Origin: Otariodibacter sp. | Lineage (GTDB): Bacteria > Pseudomonadota > Gammaproteobacteria > Enterobacterales > Pasteurellaceae | DNA: 64,000 nucleotides | Assembly: GCF_029256985.1 (NCBI RefSeq) | Contig: NZ_JARIDQ010000045.1 | Span: 1-64,000, forward strand | Reading direction: 5' to 3' | Shown here: positions 58,409-64,000 of the stretch, piece after piece | How the letters are laid out: the number at the start of each line of letters is the position of its first letter | Numbering within the stretch: position 1 is the stretch's first letter | Notes under the pieces: generated by a model | What the model was told of the DNA's origin: nothing | Database searches by the model: none | Seen by the model: the letters and a program-made list of their open reading frames with translations, nothing else | Made by a program: the position numbers and the translations under genes

Positions 58409-58454
58409 CAGTTCAGCAAGATTTTTTGCAAAAATTTGCGAAAAACTCACCGCT
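58403..58454 (-). terminator. Terminator of the HAD gene built from uptake-like sequences
   Basis: AGCGGTCAGTT (part of an exact uptake signal) and AACTCACCGCT pair with one mismatch around a loop containing TTTTTTGCAAAAATTTGCG. It lies 11 bases after the HAD-gene stop. Confidence 0.65.
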
Positions 58455-58465
58455 CAACATTAAAA

Positions 58466-59275
58466 TTAAATCACACCTAGCTTTTCTAAAGCAACTAATA
58501 CACCATCTTGTTCAATAGGTAATGTAACATAATCCGCCAATTCTTTAATACTTGGCTCTGCATTCCCCATTGCTACACCATAACCTACTGTTGAAAGCAT
58601 TTCCACATCATTTAATCCATCACCAAATGCCATGGAATTTTCAATGCCGATCCCGAGGTGAGCTAACACATCTTTGATCCCTTTAGCTTTTGAATTGTGC
58701 TTATTGAGTAAATCAACCGAATATTGATGCCAACGTACTTCTTTTAAATCATCTTCTAATACATTCAAATTTTGAATATCATCTTCTTGATCTTCTTTAT
58801 AAAATGCTAATAATTGAAACACTTCATGACTCAAATGATAATCTGGATCCACAATATAATCTGCTTTAATCGGACGTAAAGAAACCTCAACCTGATCGGT
58901 GTTTTTAGAGACAGCAATTTCATCTGTTGTCACTACTGCATACTCGATATTCAATTGCTTAAGCTTATCAATAACACGCTCAACTCTTTCTGTACTTAAA
59001 GAATACTTAGTAATCACCTTATCTTTATATATATTGTATTGTCCATTGATCGTTACAAAAAGCTCAAATCCATCTTTATTCATCAATGGTTTCAATGCTT
59101 CTGGAAAAGCACCGTAAGTTCGCCCAGTCGAAATCGCTGGAATAATCCCTTTAGCTTTTAAACGAGGTAAAACTTGCTCAATAATTGATGTGGGTATACG
59201 TGTTTCCTTTTTATAATATAGCGTTTCATCAATATCAAAAAAAATTACTTTAATTGGATTAGTTAATGTTTTCAT
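58466..59275 (-). CDS. Cof-type HAD-IIB phosphatase
   Basis: 269 residues. Motif I FFDIDETLYYKKET (nucleophile Asp, with DxDxT-like DIDET), motif II AISTGRT, and motif III/IV AFGDGLNDVEMLSTVGYGVAMGNAEPSIKELAD place it with Cof/YbiV/YidA sugar and cofactor phosphatases. The substrate is not evident. AGGAGAAATT precedes the ATG. Monocistronic. Confidence 0.88.
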   Translation of the reverse strand: MKTLTNPIKVIFFDIDETLYYKKETRIPTSIIEQVLPRLKAKGIIPAISTGRTYGAFPEALKPLMNKDGFELFVTINGQYNIYKDKVITKYSLSTERVERVIDKLKQLNIEYAVVTTDEIAVSKNTDQVEVSLRPIKADYIVDPDYHLSHEVFQLLAFYKEDQEDDIQNLNVLEDDLKEVRWHQYSVDLLNKHNSKAKGIKDVLAHLGIGIENSMAFGDGLNDVEMLSTVGYGVAMGNAEPSIKELADYVTLPIEQDGVLVALEKLGVI

Positions 59276-59308
59276 AATTTCTCCTTTAAAATCATGGCAA
59301 TTTTATCT

Positions 59309-59330
59309 GTTTTCGATCCGTATCACAAAA
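59309..59330 (+). promoter_or_regulatory. CRP-S (Sxy-dependent) site before comF
   Basis: GTTTTCGATCCGTATCACAAAA matches the competence CRP-S consensus TTTTGCGATCCGCATCGCAAAA strongly (core CGATCCG exact; 13 of the central 16 bases). Its 3' end lies 60 bases before the comF ATG. This predicts induction with the competence regulon. Confidence 0.75.
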
Positions 59331-59390
59331 ATTCTCTGAAATTAATCTAAAAAAATTGATAAAGTACAATAAAAAACATCATCTATCTCT

Positions 59391-60068
59391 ATGAATTTTT
59401 TTGCCTTTTGCTGTTTTAATTGTCACCACCCCTTAGCTATCGAGCATCATGGCTTTTGTTCACAATGCTATAAGCAAATCAAAAAACAGCCTTATTGTGG
59501 ATGCTGTGGCTCAAAATTATTGGATTATCATAATGGTTGTGGAAAATGTATTAAGCTCAACTATAAATGGCATCGCATTGTTCAAGTTAGTGAATACAGT
59601 CCATTGTTAGCAGAATGGATCCATCAGTTTAAATTTCACAAAGCCTATCATTTAGATCAAGCCCTCGCTCGATTATTGCTGCTAGCAGTAAAAAATGCTC
59701 AGAGAGAATTATTTCTCTCCTTACCCGAAATTATCATCCCTGTGCCACTTCATTGGCAACGATATTGGTCAAGAGGCTATAACCAATCAGAATTAATTGC
59801 TATTCATCTTTCCAGATGGTTCAATATTCCGTTAGATATTGATAGTTTATCAAGAATAAGAGCAACCTCACCTCAGCGAGAACTATCCGCCAAAGAGAGA
59901 AAAAGAAATTTAACTCGAGCTTTCAAATATCACCCAAAAAAATATTATAAGCGAGTTGCTATTGTCGATGATGTTGTCACCACGGGTTCAACAATGAATG
60001 CAATTTGTCAGGAATTATTAAAAAATGGAGTAGAGGAAATTCAAGTATGGACATTAGCTAGAGCCTAG
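59391..60068 (+). CDS. comF: ComF-family competence protein
   Basis: 225 residues. An N-terminal four-pair Cys zinc module (CCFNCHHPL, CSQCYKQI, CGCCGSKL, CGKC) is followed by a phosphoribosyltransferase-like domain ending in VAIVDDVVTTGSTMNAICQELL. In H. influenzae comF (com101A) is needed for transformation, probably for moving the incoming strand into the cytosol. The CRP-S site upstream agrees. The stop is 16 bases from the convergent nuclease gene. Confidence 0.92.
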   Translation: MNFFAFCCFNCHHPLAIEHHGFCSQCYKQIKKQPYCGCCGSKLLDYHNGCGKCIKLNYKWHRIVQVSEYSPLLAEWIHQFKFHKAYHLDQALARLLLLAVKNAQRELFLSLPEIIIPVPLHWQRYWSRGYNQSELIAIHLSRWFNIPLDIDSLSRIRATSPQRELSAKERKRNLTRAFKYHPKKYYKRVAIVDDVVTTGSTMNAICQELLKNGVEEIQVWTLARA

Positions 60069-60084
60069 TTTTAACTCTAGTACT

Positions 60085-60879
60085 CTAGTCTAACCAAAAT
60101 AACTTTTCACTTGTTTGCCAAATTACATCGGTAATCTGCTCTGGTGTTTCTGTTCTTAGCTCACACAAGGCTTGGAAACTGACATTTATTCGTTCAGGGC
60201 GATTGGGTTCCCCCTGATAGCCAAAAACTGGCATATCTGGTGAATCAGTTTCTAGCACTAAACTGTTTAACGGCAATTTCCGAATCGTTTCTCTGGTTTT
60301 ATTGGCTCTTGAATAGGTAATTATACCTCCTATCCCAATTTTGTAGCCTAAATCAACAAAGCGTTTTGCTTGCTCATAGCTACCCGAAAAACCGTGTATT
60401 ACACCACATTGGGACAACTGTGCTTTTTTAAGAAAAGGAAATAAAACATCGTGAGTTTTACGAGAATGCAAATTAATTGGCAAATCTAACCGCTTAGCAA
60501 AAGATAATTGAGCTTCTAAAAACTCACACTGTTTTTTCCACAAGTCTGGGGTACAAATTTCAGCAACACCTTTATCTAATCCAATTTCTGCAATAGCCGT
60601 ACAATGTGGATCTCTCTCTAATAATCGTCTTTCTAAAATATCTAAATCAGTATACTGATGAGAAGCGATATATAATGGATGCAATCCCAATCCATAAACA
60701 ATATGTTCAGGATCTGCTTGACTACAAGCGGTCACTTTATCAAAATTTTTTGCATCTACCGATACCACCAATAGCCGTTCGACATTACCTTGCTTGGCTG
60801 CTTGGACTAACTGAGAAATAGATAAGCTAAGGTCTTGAGCGACAAAATCAAGATGAGTGTGTGTATCAAAAAATGCCAT
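60085..60879 (-). CDS. TatD-family metal-dependent hydrolase (YjjV-like)
   Basis: 264 residues. DTHTHLDF (metal-binding His-x-His) at residue 5, AIAEIGLDKG (Glu), PINLHSRKTHDVLF (His), GVIHGFSG (His) and LETDSPDMP (Asp) are the complete TatD metal centre. The DTHTHLDFVAQDLSLS opening resembles YjjV. Members act as 3'-5' exonucleases or deoxyribonucleases; the true substrate here is unproven. Confidence 0.9.
   Translation of the reverse strand: MAFFDTHTHLDFVAQDLSLSISQLVQAAKQGNVERLLVVSVDAKNFDKVTACSQADPEHIVYGLGLHPLYIASHQYTDLDILERRLLERDPHCTAIAEIGLDKGVAEICTPDLWKKQCEFLEAQLSFAKRLDLPINLHSRKTHDVLFPFLKKAQLSQCGVIHGFSGSYEQAKRFVDLGYKIGIGGIITYSRANKTRETIRKLPLNSLVLETDSPDMPVFGYQGEPNRPERINVSFQALCELRTETPEQITDVIWQTSEKLFWLD
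60724..60732 (+). repeat. DNA uptake signal inside the TatD-family gene
   Basis: ACAAGCGGT-CACTTTATCAAAATTTTTTGCAT, extended motif, inside the coding sequence. Confidence 0.92.
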
Positions 60880-61101
60880 AAATTCCTTATTGATAAATAG
60901 CTAAAATAAAATGATTAGTAAATATATTTTTAATGATTAGAATAACATCAAAACTCAAAGTAATAAAATTATAAAACGCCTAAAAAATAGACTTTTATTC
61001 TATTTTTCAGAACCTTAAAATTTTTCACCTGTCTTATTAGGCACAATAGCTATATATTGGTCAAAAATTTAAACTATATTTAGAACATCAAGGAAAATAA
61101 A

Positions 61102-62487
61102 ATGAAAAAATTAATGAAAAAATCTGTGATTACCTCTTTAATCTTAGGATTAAGTGTATTAAGTGTTCCAACAGTTTCACAAGCATCTTTACCAACAGCT
61201 GTAGATGGACAAAATATACCCAGCTTAGCACCAATGTTAGAAAAAGTACGTCCTGCAGTGGTGAGTATTATTGTGGAAGGTAAAAAAGAAATGCGTTCAT
61301 CTCGTGCTGATATACCTGATGAATTTGAATTTTTCTTTGGACCAAATGGATTTAATGATAGCAGAGTAGCACCTCGAGCATTCAAAGGCGAAGGTTCAGG
61401 TGCGATTATCAATGCTCAAAAAGGTTATGTGGTAACCAATAACCATGTAATTGATAGTGCGGATAAAATCACTGTTAAACTTGATGATGGTCGTGAATTT
61501 AAGGCTAAATTAATTGGTACAGATCCACTTTCTGATGTCGCTTTAATTCAAATCGAAAATCCTAAAGATTTAGTTGAAATCAAAATTGCAGATTCAGATA
61601 AATTACGTGTAGGTGATTTTACTGTGGCAATTGGTAACCCATTCGGTTTAGGCCAAACAGTTACATCAGGAATTGTATCTGCACTAGGTAGATCAACAGG
61701 TAATAGTGACGAAGGCTATGAAAGCTATATCCAAACAGATGCAGCAGTAAACCGTGGTAATTCAGGTGGCCCTCTTATCAACTTACAAGGTGAATTAATC
61801 GGAATTAATACAGCAATTATCTCACCAAACGGTGGAAATGCGGGTATTGCCTTTGCTATTCCAAGTAATATGGCAAATAATCTAGTACAACAAATTATCG
61901 AATTTGGTGAAGTAAAACGTGGCTTACTTGGTATTAAAGGTGGAGAACTTAATGCCGACTTAGCGAAAGCATTCAATATTAGTGCACAACAGGGTGCTTT
62001 CGTGAGTGAAGTGTTAGAAGATTCTGCTGCTGCCAAAGCAGGCTTAAAAGCTGGTGATGTAATCATTGCTTTAAATGGCCAAAAAATCCGTAGCTTTGCC
62101 GAATTAAGAGCAAAAGTTGCGACTACTGGTGCAGGTAAAGAAATCGAAGTCACTTACCTAAGAGACGGTAAACAAGAAAAAGCGAAAGTAACGCTACAAT
62201 CTGATGAATTGACTAAGACAAGTGCTAGCACATTATTACCAGCCTTAAAAGGTGCAGAATTTAATAATTACAATGATAAAGACATAAAAGGTGTTGAAAT
62301 TTCTAATGTAGAAAAAGGCTCTCTAGCAGAATTAAGAAACTTCAAGAAAGGCGATATTATCATCGGTGTAAACCGTAAAAAAGTAGAAAATATTGGTGAT
62401 TTACGTAAAATTCTTGACTCAAAACCTTCAGTAACCGCCTTTAATATTTTAAGAGGTAACGCTGAAATCTATATCATTATTCAATAA
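61102..62487 (+). CDS. degQ: DegP/DegQ-type periplasmic serine protease
   Basis: 461 residues with a signal peptide (VITSLILGLSVLSVPTVSQAS). Trypsin-like domain with His in VVTNNHVIDS, Asp in DPLSDVALIQI and Ser in NRGNSGGPLINLQGE; then two PDZ domains (GAFVSEVLEDSAAAKAGLKAGDVIIALNGQ and VEISNVEKGSLAELRNFKKGDIIIGVNRKKV). Degrades or chaperones misfolded envelope proteins. The absence of a long loop LA suggests DegQ rather than DegP. AAGGAAAATAAA precedes the ATG. Confidence 0.93.
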   Translation: MKKLMKKSVITSLILGLSVLSVPTVSQASLPTAVDGQNIPSLAPMLEKVRPAVVSIIVEGKKEMRSSRADIPDEFEFFFGPNGFNDSRVAPRAFKGEGSGAIINAQKGYVVTNNHVIDSADKITVKLDDGREFKAKLIGTDPLSDVALIQIENPKDLVEIKIADSDKLRVGDFTVAIGNPFGLGQTVTSGIVSALGRSTGNSDEGYESYIQTDAAVNRGNSGGPLINLQGELIGINTAIISPNGGNAGIAFAIPSNMANNLVQQIIEFGEVKRGLLGIKGGELNADLAKAFNISAQQGAFVSEVLEDSAAAKAGLKAGDVIIALNGQKIRSFAELRAKVATTGAGKEIEVTYLRDGKQEKAKVTLQSDELTKTSASTLLPALKGAEFNNYNDKDIKGVEISNVEKGSLAELRNFKKGDIIIGVNRKKVENIGDLRKILDSKPSVTAFNILRGNAEIYIIIQ

Positions 62488-62497
62488 TACCTATAAA

Positions 62498-62524
62498 AAT
62501 GCGGAAGATATTTTCTTCCGCATT
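62498..62524. terminator. Bidirectional terminator after degQ
   Basis: AATGCGGAAGA-TATTT-TCTTCCGCATT, an 11-bp stem with 5-base loop, flanked by A-rich and T-rich sequence, between degQ and the convergent XRE gene. Confidence 0.9.
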
Positions 62525-62532
62525 TATTGTAG

Positions 62533-62880
62533 TTATTTATCCAATTTTTTCCAATCTATCATCTTCTCTACTAATAAGAGTAATTCTGTCCGCTCACATT
62601 CATTTAATTGTAATAACATTTTTTCTAAACTTCTCGCCTGATCAATTGAGCGATTGCTCCCATCTGTAATTAAATCCGCTACTTCACATTTAAAAATTTC
62701 AGCTAATTCAAATAAACGTAATACTGTCAGTACAGTTGTACCCCGTTCCATTCTTGAAACAGCATCATTACCAATGCCTAATATTTCAGCAAGTTGAGCT
62801 TGTGTTAGCCCAACTGCTTGGCGGTATTTTGCTATAGCCTGACCAATTGTTTGCATTATCTGTCGATTTTTATCTATCAC
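62533..62880 (-). CDS. XRE-family transcriptional regulator
   Basis: The GTG at 62880 follows AGAGGTGAGAG and gives about 115 residues; an ATG at 62856 (MQTIGQAIAKYRQ) is the alternative, and the track start at 62943 lies in the operator. Helix-turn-helix at the N-terminus: IGQAIAKYRQAVGLTQAQLAEILGIGNDAVSRMERGTTVLTVLRLFELAEIFKC. The C-terminal half is a charged Leu-rich helix (LEKMLLQLNECERTELLLLVEKMIDW), perhaps for dimerisation. Targets unknown; autoregulation is likely from the operator upstream. Confidence 0.82.
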   Translation of the reverse strand: MIDKNRQIMQTIGQAIAKYRQAVGLTQAQLAEILGIGNDAVSRMERGTTVLTVLRLFELAEIFKCEVADLITDGSNRSIDQARSLEKMLLQLNECERTELLLLVEKMIDWKKLDK

Positions 62881-62942
62881 ACTCTCACCTCTTTTGTTGA
62901 GGATGAATAATAGATATTGACTTTTTTTGATAAAGAGTTTCA

Positions 62943-62970
62943 TATACTTATGTTATACTTTATAAGTATA
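62943..62970. promoter_or_regulatory. Palindromic operator upstream of the XRE gene
   Basis: TATACTT-TAT-AAGTATA is a perfect palindrome (62954-62970), with an extra TATACTTA copy at 62943-62950. It lies 63-90 bases before the GTG, the typical place for an autorepressor site. Confidence 0.65.
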
Positions 62971-62982
62971 AAAAATAAAATT

Positions 62983-62998
62983 TGTGAAAAAGATCACA
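62983..62998. promoter_or_regulatory. Perfect CRP site between the XRE and WYL regulators
   Basis: TGTGA-AAAAGA-TCACA matches the CRP consensus TGTGA-N6-TCACA exactly, with T and A flanks on either side. It is about 100 bases from each divergent start, so cAMP-CRP may act on either promoter. Confidence 0.75.
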
Positions 62999-63096
62999 AA
63001 ATTTAATAAATTTTAAAATTTTTTTGAAATACGACACCACCTGTCAAACCAGTATGATAGGATTCTGCTCAGTAAATAAATGGACAGATTAACCCA

Positions 63097-63987
63097 ATGA
63101 AAAAGAATCAATTATTAGCTTCAAGACTAAGTGAAATTCTGACTATACTTAATAGTGGTGAACGTATTGATATTCATAAACTGGCAGAAAAATTTGAAGT
63201 GTCTATCCGAACAATTCAACGTGACTTATTTGAACGCTTATCCCTACTTGAATGGAAAGAAGCAGGTCCCCGTTATTTCCAATTAGATCGCTCCAAACTT
63301 GGTATCTTTGATAAAGAAGATATTGCCCGTTTTGCCAACTTTGCGAGCATCGCAGACCTTTTTCCTAAAATAGATCGTGAATTTTTTCAAAATAAATTAT
63401 GCGAAAGTATTAAAGTCAAAGGCTTTGAATATGAAGACATTAGCAAATTAGAAAAAGAGTTTAACCAACTTAAAACGGCTATTAGTACGCATAATTATGT
63501 TCACTTCAACTATACCAAAAGCGGTGAGATCACAGGAAAGTTTTACAAAATTGCTCCTTATGCACTCATCAATAAAAATGGTATTTGGTATCTTATCGGA
63601 ACAGATAAGGACAAACAAAAGACCTTCTGTTTTACCCAAATTTCACTACTTAAAATAGAAGAAGAAACGTTTGAGCCAAACCTGAAATTTATTGAAGAAA
63701 TTAAAACTAACGACAGCATTTCACACGGTAATCAAATTCCCGAAGTCATTGTGCAAGTCAGTAAAACTGCCGCTCCATATTTTTTAAGACGCGCATTACT
63801 CCCGAATCAACAACTTCTCCATAAGCAAGAAGATGGTGGACTACTACTCTCTTGTAAAGACATTAACGAAATGGAAATTGTCCCCCTTGTGCAATATTGG
63901 ATCCCCCATTTAAGAATTGTTAGCCCCGAAAAGCTACAACACAAAATGATAGAAAAAATTCAACAATATTTAGTGAATGATCGATAG
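63097..63987 (+). CDS. WYL-domain DeoR-like transcriptional regulator
   Basis: 296 residues. An N-terminal winged helix (ASRLSEILTILNSGERIDIHKLAEKFEVSIRTIQRDLFERL) is followed by a WYL domain, here YALINKNGIWYLIGTDKDKQKTFCFTQISLLKIEEETF at about residues 148-185, and a WCX-like C-terminal segment. WYL proteins sense ligands such as nucleic acids and often sit beside defence systems or toxin modules. What follows is outside the window, so the target cannot be told. It diverges from the XRE regulator around a CRP site. Confidence 0.87.
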   Translation: MKKNQLLASRLSEILTILNSGERIDIHKLAEKFEVSIRTIQRDLFERLSLLEWKEAGPRYFQLDRSKLGIFDKEDIARFANFASIADLFPKIDREFFQNKLCESIKVKGFEYEDISKLEKEFNQLKTAISTHNYVHFNYTKSGEITGKFYKIAPYALINKNGIWYLIGTDKDKQKTFCFTQISLLKIEEETFEPNLKFIEEIKTNDSISHGNQIPEVIVQVSKTAAPYFLRRALLPNQQLLHKQEDGGLLLSCKDINEMEIVPLVQYWIPHLRIVSPEKLQHKMIEKIQQYLVNDR

Positions 63988-64000
63988 GAAATAGAAAGAT

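Noticed and set aside
61001-61060. Sigma-E promoter before the DegQ-like gene
   Set aside because: GAACCTT with a later TCACCTGTC is too far from the consensus to support.

Overview
The window is about 64 kb of low-GC chromosomal DNA from a member of the Pasteurellaceae. Two things point there. At least twelve exact copies of the 9-mer ACAAGCGGT (or its complement) are scattered over both strands, often followed by a TTTTGCAAA tract; this is the DNA-uptake signal of the Actinobacillus pleuropneumoniae-type branch rather than the AAGTGCGGT of the Haemophilus influenzae branch. The gene content agrees: kdkA, comF with a CRP-S site, Slam with its lipoprotein substrate, SelD, and SecM ahead of SecA. 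I do not name a species. The GC content and family assignments are judged by eye.

Layout. 1-2.4 kb: the 3' part of a Slam-dependent surface lipoprotein with 60-bp in-frame tandem repeats, then its Slam outer-membrane exporter. 2.5-9.5 kb: apt, dnaX (with an A11 slippery run), a YadGH-type ABC exporter and modABC. 9.56 kb: a CAT-anticodon tRNA. 9.7-17.8 kb: an eight-gene ferrous-iron uptake operon (FTR1 permease, P19, DUF2318 Fe-S membrane protein, two FtsX-like permeases, ATPase, TlpA-like lipoprotein, cytochrome c) preceded by an exact FNR consensus and a Fur-like box. 17.8-24.7 kb: tgt, two tandem BCCT transporters and a purine permease with a PurR-like operator. 24.7-35.6 kb: mostly housekeeping genes (ydfG, rdgB, lpxL, hpf, truA, folE, kdkA, D-lactate dehydrogenase, rnfH, ratA, selD, ubiH).

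35.7-42 kb: a DUF945 protein and a fadI-fadJ pair in which catalytic residues of the thiolase and hydratase active sites are substituted, then coaE-yacG and mutT. 42-50 kb: the Sec module, namely secA with an upstream SecM-type arrest peptide ending in PPIRAGP, a divergent dciA-like gene, an NlpE-like lipoprotein, and yajC-secD-secF. 50-60.9 kb: ytfJ, rsmE-yqgE-ruvX, yajG, bolA, tRNA-Ser(GGA), prlC, a DoxX protein, pyrG, a Cof-type HAD phosphatase, comF under a competence CRP-S site, and a TatD-family nuclease. 61-64 kb: a DegP/DegQ protease, an XRE regulator and a WYL-domain regulator that diverge around a palindromic operator and a perfect CRP site.

Most of the window is ordinary core genome. 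The parts most worth a second look are the FNR/Fur-controlled iron operon, the SecM variant, the active-site-altered FadIJ pair, the dnaX slippery run, the repeat-bearing Slam substrate and the regulator pair at the right edge. I saw no CRISPR array, complete insertion sequence, prophage or rRNA operon.
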